Shown: in pieces, positions 8,423 through 16,940 of the stretch
How positions within the stretch are numbered: the first letter of the stretch is position 1
How the letters are laid out: the number at the start of each line of letters is the position of its first letter
NCBI RefSeq assembly: GCF_001956045.1
Contig: NZ_MRTH01000021.1
Coordinates: forward strand, 78,966-142,965
DNA from: Paenibacillus sp. FSL H7-0331
Lineage (GTDB): Bacteria; Bacillota; Bacilli; Paenibacillales; NBRC-103111
DNA: 64,000 nt
Reading direction: 5' to 3'
Made by a program: the position numbers and the translations under genes
The notes under the pieces: generated by a model
Told to the model about the DNA's origin: nothing
The model's input: only the letters and a program-made list of their open reading frames with translations
The model's database searches: none

Positions 8423-10318
8423 TTATCGATTTAACAAGCTGCCCACATAACGCAGCAGCTCATTGGCTGACGAGGCGGTATACCCATGCTCTTCCACCAG
8501 TCTGCTGATCACCTCGTTAATTCGTTTCAGCTGCGTTTCATCCGGTGTTTTGGTCGAAGTCGTAATTTTCACAATATCCTTCAGGTCGGTGAACAGCTTC
8601 TTTTCGATCGCTTCACGAAGCCGCTCATGACTGCTGTAGTCAAAGCGGTGACCTTTACGTGAATAGGAGGACATACGGATCAGGATCTCTTCGCGGAACG
8701 CTTTTTTGGCATTCTCGGAAATACCGATTTGCTCTTCGATCGAACGCATCAGCCTTTCGTCCGGATCCATTTCCTCGCCTGTCATCGGGTCCTTCACTTT
8801 CCCCCAATTGCAGTACGATTCAATATTATCGAGGTAATTGTTGAACAAGGTTTTGGCAGATTCCTCGAACGAATACACAAAGGCCTTTTGGACTTCTTTT
8901 TTGGCCAGATCGTCGTATTCCTTGCGGGCTACCGAAATGAAATTCAAATAACGTTCTCTTTCTTCCTTCGTAATGGAAGGATGCTGATCCAATCCGTCCT
9001 TTAGAGCACGTAGAACATCAAGCGCATTAATAAATTGCAGGCCCTGACGAATCAAAGCACTGGAAATCCGATTGATGACATAACGCGGATCAATGCCTGA
9101 CATCCCTTCCTCCAGATACTCGTTCTGCATTTCCTTAAGGTCAGCTTCCTTGTAGCCCTCAACCTCCTCACCATCATACATCCGCATTTTTTTCACTAAA
9201 TCCATACCTTGCTTTTTCGATTCCTTAAGCCGTGTCAGTATGGAAAAGATCGCCGCTGCGCGCAAAGAGTGAGGCGCAATATGAATATGGGCCATATCGC
9301 TTTGCCCGATCAGCTTTTCATAAATTTTCACTTCATCCGATACCTTCAAATTGTATGGAATCGGCATAACGATCATCCGCGACTGCAAAGCTTCATTCTT
9401 TTTGTTGGCAATAAATGATTTGTACTCCGATTCATTCGTATGGGCAATAATCAGCTCATCAGCAGAAATTAACGCAAAACGTCCTGCCTTGAAATTCCCC
9501 TCCTGTGTCAGTGACAGCAAATTCCACAAAAATTTCTCATCGCACTTCAGCATCTCCTGGAACTCCATAATGCCCCGATTCGCTTTGTTCAGCTCTCCAT
9601 CGAACCGATAGGCACGCGGGTCGGATTCAGAGCCGTACTCCGTTATGGTTGAAAAGTCAATGCTGCCCGTCAAATCAGCAATATCCTGCGACTTGGGATC
9701 CGATGGGCTGAACGTGCCTATGCCTGTGCGGCTTTCCTCGGAAATGAACACCCGCTCGACCATCACATCCTCGATCCGGCCTTGATATTCTGTACGCAGC
9801 CTCATTTGGCAGGAAGGACAGAGACTCCCTTCGATCTTCACACCGAGCTCCTGCTCCACATCAAAGCGCAGCTGCTGTGGAATCAAATGCAAAGGCTCTT
9901 CATGCATCGGGCAGCCTTTAATGGCATAGACGGCTCCCTCGTCAGTTCGTGAAAATTGCTCCAGGCCCCGCTTGAGCAGCGTCACAATAGTGGACTTGCC
10001 TCCACTCACCGGACCCATCAGCAGCAGAATCCGCTTCCTGACATCCAGACGCCTTGCTGCAGAATGGAAATACTCTTCCACAAGCTTTTCTATCGCATGG
10101 TCAAGACCAAAAATGTCCTGATCAAAAAAGCGATACCGCCGTTTATTAGCCTCGTCCCCGATTCCCTGTGCAGCCAGCATGCGATATACCCTGCTATGGG
10201 CGGTCATTGCGAGGTAGGGCCTTTGACGAACCATCTCAATATATTCGGCAAACGTTCCCGTCCATGCCAATCGGTCGATTTCCGTGCGATGGTCCGAAAT
10301 TTTTTTGAATATGTCCAT
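8423..10318 (-). CDS. prkA: PrkA serine protein kinase / AAA+ ATPase
   Basis: 631 residues, the usual PrkA length. The N-terminal AAA+ module has the P-loop GPVSGGKSTIV at about residue 103 and the characteristic start DIFKKISDHRTEIDRLAWTG. A CPMHEEPLHLIP stretch and a later CPSCQMRLR follow, as in PrkA. The C-terminal part is the PrkA kinase-like domain. In Bacillus subtilis PrkA is expressed in sporulation and affects the mother-cell programme. AGGAGG lies seven bases before the ATG. Upstream are two copies of the hairpin repeat whose 3' edge meets this ribosome site. The frequent partners yhbH and spoVR are not adjacent. Confidence 0.95.
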   Translation of the reverse strand: MDIFKKISDHRTEIDRLAWTGTFAEYIEMVRQRPYLAMTAHSRVYRMLAAQGIGDEANKRRYRFFDQDIFGLDHAIEKLVEEYFHSAARRLDVRKRILLLMGPVSGGKSTIVTLLKRGLEQFSRTDEGAVYAIKGCPMHEEPLHLIPQQLRFDVEQELGVKIEGSLCPSCQMRLRTEYQGRIEDVMVERVFISEESRTGIGTFSPSDPKSQDIADLTGSIDFSTITEYGSESDPRAYRFDGELNKANRGIMEFQEMLKCDEKFLWNLLSLTQEGNFKAGRFALISADELIIAHTNESEYKSFIANKKNEALQSRMIVMPIPYNLKVSDEVKIYEKLIGQSDMAHIHIAPHSLRAAAIFSILTRLKESKKQGMDLVKKMRMYDGEEVEGYKEADLKEMQNEYLEEGMSGIDPRYVINRISSALIRQGLQFINALDVLRALKDGLDQHPSITKEERERYLNFISVARKEYDDLAKKEVQKAFVYSFEESAKTLFNNYLDNIESYCNWGKVKDPMTGEEMDPDERLMRSIEEQIGISENAKKAFREEILIRMSSYSRKGHRFDYSSHERLREAIEKKLFTDLKDIVKITTSTKTPDETQLKRINEVISRLVEEHGYTASSANELLRYVGSLLNR

Positions 10319-10334
10319 GGGTTAACCTCCTAAG

Positions 10335-10429
10335 AGTTTTCCGAAGGAAAACTGACTTCGTAAGCATGTGCCGTTCGTAAGCATGTGCCAAGTTTTCCGA
10401 AGGAAAACTGACTTCGCAAGCATAAACCG
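10335..10429 (-). repeat. Two copies of a hairpin repeat abutting the prkA ribosome site
   Basis: Copies at 10335-10373 and 10391-10429 share AGTTTTCC-GAA-GGAAAACT, a perfect inverted repeat, followed by GACTTCG(T/C)AAGCAT. A partial copy of the tail (TTCGTAAGCATGTGCC) sits between them. Read in the direction of prkA, each unit is GCTTACGAAGTC + hairpin, and the proximal hairpin ends directly at TCTTAGGAGG, the Shine-Dalgarno region. The same element occurs before thrS and before the YesM-type kinase gene. Confidence 0.8.
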
Positions 10430-10602
10430 TTTTTTGAAAAGAGAGCTGACTTCTTACGTTAGGGACGTCGCCTATGCGGTACCATCAAAATTGAAGTGTA
10501 ATAAATAAGTATGCAATGAAGGAGGATAAGTTGACCTAAAATTTTAGACAAAAATTTCAATATTGAAAAAGCAGCCGTATAAGAATTCAACGATTCGATC
10601 TG

Positions 10603-10611
10603 TGCTATAAT
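10603..10611 (+). promoter_or_regulatory. Extended -10 promoter element of the DUF2161 gene
   Basis: TGCTATAAT is a full extended -10 sequence about 47 bases upstream of the GTG start. A -35 at the usual spacing is poor (GAATTC), as is common with extended -10 promoters. Confidence 0.5.
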
Positions 10612-10657
10612 AGTTGTAATTTGGGTAAATAACCCTATACAAAGGAGAGCGACAACC

Positions 10658-11566
10658 GTGCCGATCAAAACCGAGACCGAGCTCTATGCACCGGTTAAAT
10701 CCTTCTTCGAGCAGCAAGGCTATTCAGTCAGAGGTGAAGTTCGCCATTGTGATCTCGTCGCTATCCGTGGTGAAGAGCAGCCAGTTATTGTTGAATTAAA
10801 AAGATACTTTTCGATCCCGCTGCTCCTACAGGGCATTGATCGGCTTCGTCTAAGCCGTTGTGTATACGTCGCTTTTGAGCTTCCGAATAAGGGACGCGCT
10901 CCTCATGGAGCCAGTTGGCCGGAGCTGCGGAAGCTGTGCCAAATGCTCGGAATTGGCATGATAACCGTACAGTTTTTTAAACGAAAGCAGCCGGCTGTGC
11001 ATATCGAATGCCATCCATCCAAGGCTCCTGAGGACATGTTAACAGCCTCGCTTCCTTTAACAGCAGCAGCTTCTTCACCGGATTTAAGCCTGACCTCACC
11101 CTCGTTGTCCTACATAGCTGCAATAGCTGCATTGGATGAAATAGATGAGACCATCAGTGTGACTGGTTGTATGTCTGACGCTACGCTGTACACGCCAGCC
11201 AAGCTGCCTCGTCTCAATAAAAGGGCGGCAGAAGGCATTGTGAAGGAATTCAAAGAGCGTCGGGCAGATTACAATGTAGGCGGCAGCAGCAAGCGAAAGC
11301 TGATGACTTCGTACCGTGAGAAGGCACTCCATTTGGCACAATTGCTTCATCACCACGGCACCTTAAGTCCCCTTCGCCTGCGTCAATTAACGGGTAACTC
11401 CAAGGCCGCCGGCTTATTACAAAAAAATTATTATCGATGGTTCCAGCGAGTCGAACGAGGTGTTTATCGTCTGAGCCCGCTTGGAGAAGAAGCGCTTGTT
11501 ACTTATGGGCACGTGGTGGCTGAACTTCCGCCTTTGCCTGTACTTTCAAGCACATCAGGCAATTAG
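10658..11566 (+). CDS. DUF2161 protein, PD-(D/E)XK phosphodiesterase fold
   Basis: 302 residues. The N-terminal domain has CDLVAIRGEEQPVIVELKR, a clear D-x(n)-ExK nuclease-type core, and the KTETELYAPVKSFFEQQGY opening of DUF2161. The C-terminal ~100 residues are basic and winged-helix-like (REKALHLAQLL... LSPLRLRQLTG... GVYRLSPLGEEAL), suggesting DNA binding. The GTG start is supported by AAAGGAGAG ten bases upstream. The family is common in Bacilli and its function is not established. It may act on nucleic acid, but no partner methylase is present. Confidence 0.75.
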   Translation: MPIKTETELYAPVKSFFEQQGYSVRGEVRHCDLVAIRGEEQPVIVELKRYFSIPLLLQGIDRLRLSRCVYVAFELPNKGRAPHGASWPELRKLCQMLGIGMITVQFFKRKQPAVHIECHPSKAPEDMLTASLPLTAAASSPDLSLTSPSLSYIAAIAALDEIDETISVTGCMSDATLYTPAKLPRLNKRAAEGIVKEFKERRADYNVGGSSKRKLMTSYREKALHLAQLLHHHGTLSPLRLRQLTGNSKAAGLLQKNYYRWFQRVERGVYRLSPLGEEALVTYGHVVAELPPLPVLSSTSGN

Positions 11567-11638
11567 ATACAGGTATAAAAGTGTACACAATCCATATGCA
11601 TAGTAGTAGATTTTCCCGAAGGGAGTTGTCCAAGGGCT

Positions 11639-12667
11639 ATGAATCGTCTGCTAAAACCAACTGAAGGACCTTTGAAGAGCGCTTTCATTTCCTATAAATG
11701 GTATGCTTTACTACTATGCTGTCTAGTGCTGTTGATCAGTCTATCTTGGTCACGGCTCATCTCACCGTCTGTACGTTCTGCTGAATCCGATGTACCGCTG
11801 CAAATACAAACGCCTTTTGACAGCCAAATGTCTGAACCCTTGAAGCCCTCCGTTTATATGTCTATGTTTCCTGATGCCTCAACAGTACCTGCTGCTCCAG
11901 CAAATGACCCTATATCTACAACTGAGACTTCGGCTTCGGTTGCATCAGAAGCTGCCCAAACAGTAGTTGCTCAGGCAACTACCCAGCCCCAGCACATTCC
12001 CGTATTAAACTATCACAGCATTACTATTGATCCCGGCAATCGCGCTGTCATTACACCAGCTAAATTCGAGGAGCAAATGCTCTATTTATCCAAAAACGGC
12101 TACCATACGCTTACGCTGCAGCAATTTATCGATTATATGGATGGGACAACAACCTCGCTTCCGAAGAAACCTGTTCTGCTCACCTTTGATGACGGATACG
12201 CGGATAATTACGAGCATGCCCTGCCGCTGTTAAAACAACTGAAATTTCACGCTACGCTCTTTGTATCCCCCGGCACAACTGAGGACGGGTATTTCCTCAA
12301 TTGGGATCAAATCAAGGAAATGCATGAAGCAGGCTGGGATATACAACCTCATGGCATGACGCATCCTCACCTGCCCAAGCTATCTGCAAAAAGCCAAGCC
12401 TTTGAAATCAGTGAAGCCAAACGTCAAATTGATGAACAGTTGAAGATCAATACGACTGTATTTTGCTATCCCTTTGGTGAAAAAAATGAGACTACACTGA
12501 AGCTGCTTCAAGAGCACGGCTTCCGTTATGCCTTCACCATTGATCAAGGCTTAACCACACGTGACCAGAACCGCCTGCTGTTAAAGCGCTTATTTGTGAA
12601 TGGCGAGGAATCTATTGAACCCTGGATAGCCCGACTTGAGCAGGGATCAGTCAAAGTCAAATCATGA
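11639..12667 (+). CDS. Membrane-anchored polysaccharide deacetylase
   Basis: 342 residues. One N-terminal membrane segment (about 22-40) is followed by a Ser/Thr/Pro/Ala-rich linker to about residue 115 and then a NodB-type catalytic domain. Metal and catalytic motifs are visible: PVLNYHSI, LTFDDGYADNYEHA (Asp-Asp) and QPHGMTHPHL (His-x3-His). It probably deacetylates N-acetylglucosamine in cell wall or exopolysaccharide at the outer face of the membrane. A GGGAG site lies some 13 bases before the ATG, a little far. It may be read through from the DUF2161 gene, 72 bases upstream; no terminator was seen between them. Confidence 0.85.
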   Translation: MNRLLKPTEGPLKSAFISYKWYALLLCCLVLLISLSWSRLISPSVRSAESDVPLQIQTPFDSQMSEPLKPSVYMSMFPDASTVPAAPANDPISTTETSASVASEAAQTVVAQATTQPQHIPVLNYHSITIDPGNRAVITPAKFEEQMLYLSKNGYHTLTLQQFIDYMDGTTTSLPKKPVLLTFDDGYADNYEHALPLLKQLKFHATLFVSPGTTEDGYFLNWDQIKEMHEAGWDIQPHGMTHPHLPKLSAKSQAFEISEAKRQIDEQLKINTTVFCYPFGEKNETTLKLLQEHGFRYAFTIDQGLTTRDQNRLLLKRLFVNGEESIEPWIARLEQGSVKVKS

Positions 12668-12753
12668 CTTGCTTGATAATCTGGATAGTAATAGAAATGG
12701 GCGATGCAGGAGATAATAACCTCCATATCATTCATGAATAGGATAAGAGTCCC

Positions 12754-14298
12754 ATGAGCCCAATACACCCGAACAAAAATCCTGTATTTGAATTCACGCC
12801 TCAATCCAGTACGCCGTTATCGGCTATACTGAAGGCGAATACCGATCACCTGCAAACGATTTATGTCGATTGCCCGGATCTGGTCGTTCATCCATTCTCA
12901 TTTGGCAGCCAAATTGATGCGGTTTTGTTTTATATCGAGGGTTTGACGGATGCGATAGCGCTGGACCGACAAGTGCTAACTTCCCTTATGAAAGAGCAAA
13001 AGCTGGAGGACGGTCAGCTTTTATCCGCGCTTAAGGAGATTCTGCCAGTCTCTCAATCTGAAAACGTGACTACCTTTGAAGAGGTCGTAGCCTGTATTTC
13101 GAAAGGTATGCCCGTCATTCTTTTAGATGGAGAGAACTTTGGGTTAGCTTTTGGCTTAAGCAAATGGGAGAAACGGAACATTGAAGAGCCGATGTCTGAA
13201 TCTGTTATCCGCGGCCCCCGAGAAGGTTTTACCGAAACCTTGAGCACCAATATGTCCTTGCTGCGCCGCAAGCTCCGCAGTCCTTCGTTCAAGCTGAGAA
13301 CGATTCAGATCGGGCGCTACACCCAGACTCAGGTTGCTATCGCCTATATCGATACCTTGGCAGACGAAGTCTTGTTACAAGAAATGACGGAACGGCTGGA
13401 GCGTATTGTTATCGATGGAATTTTGGAAAGCGGATATATTGAGGAGCTCATCCGTGACTCCAGAAAATCTCCATTTCCACAGGTCCAATCCACCGAACGC
13501 CCCGATGTCGTGACGGCCGGTCTGCTGGAAGGCCGTATTGCCGTGCTGGTGGATGGGACTCCAATTACATTAATCGCTCCGACTACCCTTTACTCCCTGC
13601 TGCAATCGCCTGAAGACTATTACCAAAGCTATATGCTCGGTTCTTTCATACGTTGGACGCGATATTTATTTCTGGTATTTGCCTTGCTTGGCCCTTCCAT
13701 GTACGTGGCTGTACTAACCTATCATCAAGAAATGCTTCCTACCACGCTCCTGTTGAGCATTTCCAAATCCCGTGAGGATATTCCGTTTCCGGCTCTGGTC
13801 GAAGCTATGCTAATGGAAATTACATTTGAGGGCTTACGCGAGGCTGGCGTCCGGTTACCTAAGCAGGTGGGTGCGGCCGTGAGCATTGTAGGCGCACTCG
13901 TTATTGGACAAGCGGCAACCTCGGCCGGTCTGGTATCGGCTCCCATGGTTATGGTTGTTGCTTTGACCGGTATCGCTTCCTTTATGATTCCCCATTTCAC
14001 TTTTGGCATTGCGATTCGGCTGCTGCGCTTTCCCATCATGCTGCTGGCAGGCATGCTCGGCTTGCTTGGTTTGATGCTGGGAGTCATCATGCTCGTGATT
14101 CATCTCAGCTCGCTTCGTTCCTTCGGGGTGCCTTATCTGTCTGCAATGGCTCCCATGAAAAAAGGCGAATGGAAGGATGTACTCATCCGTGCTCCCCTAT
14201 GGAGCTTGAATACCAGACCTGATCTCACAGGTAATTCTGACAGTATTCGACAATCAGCTGACAACAAACCAGGATCTGACAAAGGCGGGGCATCTTAG
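12754..14298 (+). CDS. Spore germination protein, GerA (A subunit) family
   Basis: 514 residues. A large hydrophilic N-terminal domain to about residue 300 contains the family signatures SVIRGPREGFTETLSTNMSLLRR, RTIQIGRYTQTQVAIAYIDTL and EGRIAVLVDGTP. A block of about five membrane segments follows, containing PFPALVEAMLMEITFEGLREAGVRLP, here split for length: PFPALVEAML then EITFEGLREAGVRLP. A subunits form the channel-like part of the germinant receptor in the spore inner membrane. It is the first gene of an A-C-small-B operon; its stop is one base from the next start region. No germinant can be inferred. Confidence 0.92.
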   Translation: MSPIHPNKNPVFEFTPQSSTPLSAILKANTDHLQTIYVDCPDLVVHPFSFGSQIDAVLFYIEGLTDAIALDRQVLTSLMKEQKLEDGQLLSALKEILPVSQSENVTTFEEVVACISKGMPVILLDGENFGLAFGLSKWEKRNIEEPMSESVIRGPREGFTETLSTNMSLLRRKLRSPSFKLRTIQIGRYTQTQVAIAYIDTLADEVLLQEMTERLERIVIDGILESGYIEELIRDSRKSPFPQVQSTERPDVVTAGLLEGRIAVLVDGTPITLIAPTTLYSLLQSPEDYYQSYMLGSFIRWTRYLFLVFALLGPSMYVAVLTYHQEMLPTTLLLSISKSREDIPFPALVEAMLMEITFEGLREAGVRLPKQVGAAVSIVGALVIGQAATSAGLVSAPMVMVVALTGIASFMIPHFTFGIAIRLLRFPIMLLAGMLGLLGLMLGVIMLVIHLSSLRSFGVPYLSAMAPMKKGEWKDVLIRAPLWSLNTRPDLTGNSDSIRQSADNKPGSDKGGAS

Positions 14299-14299
14299 T

Positions 14300-15532
14300 A
14301 TGTGCAGCAAACCTGATGCCACTAACCGTAATCGGTTTATCCGAATCGTCATGATACTGCTCCTTTACATTCTGGTTTTGATCGTTACCGCAGGCTGTTG
14401 GGACCGAAAAGAAATTAATGATCTCGCTTTTGTTATGGGAGCCGCCATCGATAAAAAAGGCGAAGGGCTGCTGGAGCTGTCCGTTCAGGTATACATACCA
14501 AAAGTAAATGGCGGGGGAAGTTCTTCCCTTGGAGGAACCTCTTCATCCAAAGGGCAGGAGCAAACGATGGTCAGATCCGCAGAAGGCGTATCTATTGCTG
14601 ATGCAATGTCACATCTTCAGGAAAGGCTGCCGCGGGAAGTGTTTTGGGGACATAACGAGGTGTACATTTTTGGACAAGCGCGGGCTCAGCAGGGAATTCG
14701 CGAAGATGTCGATTACATGCTGCGGTCACCGGAGCCACGGGAACGGGCCAACGTATTTATTAGCAAGGGTTTGGGCAAGGATACCTTAAAACTGATACCG
14801 CCTCTGGAGCGAAATTCGTCAGAGGTACTGCGGGAAATATCCACATTCCATACCGGTCTGCAGGTAACTATCAAAGAATTGGCAGAAATGTTGACCGGAG
14901 ACGCCAATGCCGCAGCGCTTCCTTATATCGTCATACTGCCTCCCGAACCGGATAAGCCACCTAACCAGACTATTGCTTATATTCAGGGAAGTGCCATTCT
15001 CAAGGATGGAAAAATGGTCGGGAAATTAGACAGCCAGGCGGCACGTGGTATCTTATGGCTAAGAGACGAGCTCAAAACCTCCGTCATTACCGTAGCTCCA
15101 AGCCATTCCAAAGGCTCCGTGTCTTTGCGTATGATCCGCAGCTACACCCAACTGCTTCCAAGCATTGTGAATGGTGTTTGGCATATGGACGTACATATCG
15201 AGACCGAGGAAGATGTACAGCAGAATACGACCGGAATCAGCCTTATGGAGCCGGAATGGGTCAAAACAATTGAGATCAGTGTAGATAAATTGATTGAAAA
15301 TCGGGCAAAAAGAGCTCTGCAGCCCGCACAGGAGCGATTCCACAGCGATATTTTTGGATTTGCCGATGCCTTTCACAGAAAGCATCCTCAAGCCTGGAAA
15401 ACAGCGAAGGCGAATTGGAGTGATATATTCTCCAAGATGGAGGTCAGGATCGTTTCCCGTTCTCATATTGTCAGACCCGGAATCTCTAATCCCGATGCAA
15501 CCTCACCAGAAAAAGGAGTGGATTCCCAATAA
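14300..15532 (+). CDS. Spore germination lipoprotein, GerC family
   Basis: 410 residues with a type II signal peptide. A hydrophobic stretch at about 14-30 ends in the lipobox VTAGC, followed by WDRKEINDLAFVMGAAID, the standard opening of Ger(x)C lipoproteins. The C-terminal Ger(x)C domain is present (about 200-390). It is the lipid-anchored C subunit of the germinant receptor, on the outer face of the spore inner membrane. The gene starts two bases after the A-subunit stop. Its TAA overlaps the presumed start of the next small gene. Confidence 0.92.
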   Translation: MCSKPDATNRNRFIRIVMILLLYILVLIVTAGCWDRKEINDLAFVMGAAIDKKGEGLLELSVQVYIPKVNGGGSSSLGGTSSSKGQEQTMVRSAEGVSIADAMSHLQERLPREVFWGHNEVYIFGQARAQQGIREDVDYMLRSPEPRERANVFISKGLGKDTLKLIPPLERNSSEVLREISTFHTGLQVTIKELAEMLTGDANAAALPYIVILPPEPDKPPNQTIAYIQGSAILKDGKMVGKLDSQAARGILWLRDELKTSVITVAPSHSKGSVSLRMIRSYTQLLPSIVNGVWHMDVHIETEEDVQQNTTGISLMEPEWVKTIEISVDKLIENRAKRALQPAQERFHSDIFGFADAFHRKHPQAWKTAKANWSDIFSKMEVRIVSRSHIVRPGISNPDATSPEKGVDSQ

Positions 15533-15762
15533 TATGGACAAATATTATTTATGTAACTGTGGCCATAGCGTTGATTGTAGGAGCTGAGTGGGGGAAACTT
15601 CAGCAGCAGACGAAGGATAAGTGGGCATTTCTGTGGATTATAGCTATAGGATGGATATTAGCTATACTTTTGATTGTTAAGACAGGTTTACCTGGACCTA
15701 CTCAGTTTATTGAGTCCGTCTACAAGCCTCTTGGAGAGCTGTTGAAGCCTCCTCCAAGTTGA
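15532..15762 (+). CDS. Small membrane protein of germination operon, start codon doubtful
   Basis: 76 residues if read from 15532, with two hydrophobic segments and a C-terminal PGPTQFIESVYKPLGELL motif. Small two-segment proteins of this kind, often beginning Met-Trp, occur in some ger operons. Here the codon before Trp is ATA rather than ATG, overlapping the preceding stop as TAATA where TAATG would be expected. AAAAGGAG lies 13 bases upstream. The first conventional in-frame start is GTG at 15559, which has no ribosome site and would cut into the first membrane segment. Either a non-standard start, a point mutation or a sequencing error is possible. Confidence 0.6.
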   Translation: MWTNIIYVTVAIALIVGAEWGKLQQQTKDKWAFLWIIAIGWILAILLIVKTGLPGPTQFIESVYKPLGELLKPPPS

Positions 15763-15826
15763 CCTTTGCCTGATCTGTATGCATCAAGATGGAAACGGTG
15801 GGCAGAAGGAGGAGAATTTTAAGCTT

Positions 15827-16918
15827 ATGAATGCAAAGGAACAGATCTCATCCGCCCAGATGGCTATTTTGATGTATCAAACCGTTTTGGGAACGGCTAT
15901 TCTTTTATTGCCCTCTGCTACAACCGCTTTAGCGGGTCGCGATATGTGGCTCACACCGATAATCGGCAGTGTCTGCGGATTTGTGATGGTATGGGTGGCC
16001 TATCGGCTGCATCAATATTATCCCGATCAGAGCGTTTTTGGGTATATGGAGTCGATTCTTGGTAAATACATAAGCAAAATCGTCGGATTCGTGTTTTTAT
16101 TATTTAATCTGCATATCCTCGGGGCAACCGTTAGGGACTACTCCGAGTTCATCGTCGGTAACTTTTTCAAAAAAACACCCCTTATAGTCGTTGCTGCAAG
16201 CATGGTACTGGTATGTGCATTTGCAGTCCGCGCAGGGATCGAGGTCATTGCAAGATGTGTCCAGCTGTTTATACCGATCGTGCTCCTGCTGCTGCTGCTT
16301 ACGATTTTTTTTATTATCCCAGATATGAAGCTGACGAATTTACTGCCATTTCTGGAGCACGGTCTGGTCCCTCCGATCAAAGGCTCCCTTATCGTACAGG
16401 GCTGGTTCTGTCAATTTGTGTTGATTTCGTACTTGTACCCAACACTAAAAGACCCTCACAAAGCCTTAAAGTGGGCCCATATCTCCGTAGCCGCGGCCGC
16501 CTTCACAATGGTTATTATGAATCTTGCGATTCTTCTGTTGATGGGAACACTGGCAGGCCGTATTTTATATCCTGTTTTGTTTGCTTCCCGGTATATTATG
16601 CTGGCCGACTTCTTCGAGCATGTCGAGGCCATGATCATGATGATATGGGTACTTGGGACCTTTTCCAAGTTGTCACTATTTTATTACACGTTTGCAGTAG
16701 GTGCTGCCGACTGGCTGAAGCTCACCAGCTATCGCTCGATTGTACTGCCACTCGGGGTTCTCATTACCGTGATGTCGATTTGGGTATCGAACAACCTGCA
16801 GGAGCTCGCTCATTTTATTTCAACCAGTGGCACCTTTTATATTTTAACAGGTTTTGTCGTGTTTCCTATTTTGTTATGGGCAATTGCCAGCGTTCGTCGC
16901 CGTGTGAGTCAGCCTTAA
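15827..16918 (+). CDS. Spore germination permease, GerB (B subunit) family
   Basis: 363 residues from the chosen ATG, the normal GerB length, with about ten membrane segments of the APC-type amino acid transporter fold. The opening EQISSAQMAILMYQTVLGTAILLLP is typical (quoted in part: QISSAQMAILMYQ and LGTAILLLP). B subunits bind the germinant. A longer start at 15779 exists, but GGAGGAG about 12 bases before 15827 favours the shorter form, which begins just ahead of the first membrane segment. It is the last gene of the receptor operon and is followed by a convergent MFS gene. Confidence 0.92.
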   Translation: MNAKEQISSAQMAILMYQTVLGTAILLLPSATTALAGRDMWLTPIIGSVCGFVMVWVAYRLHQYYPDQSVFGYMESILGKYISKIVGFVFLLFNLHILGATVRDYSEFIVGNFFKKTPLIVVAASMVLVCAFAVRAGIEVIARCVQLFIPIVLLLLLLTIFFIIPDMKLTNLLPFLEHGLVPPIKGSLIVQGWFCQFVLISYLYPTLKDPHKALKWAHISVAAAAFTMVIMNLAILLLMGTLAGRILYPVLFASRYIMLADFFEHVEAMIMMIWVLGTFSKLSLFYYTFAVGAADWLKLTSYRSIVLPLGVLITVMSIWVSNNLQELAHFISTSGTFYILTGFVVFPILLWAIASVRRRVSQP

Positions 16919-16940
16919 TCGTTATATTCATGATCAAGCT

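Noticed and set aside
13725..14103. Antisense frames opposite the GerA membrane region
   Set aside because: Ser/Thr/Pro-rich reading is the usual antisense image of hydrophobic codons.
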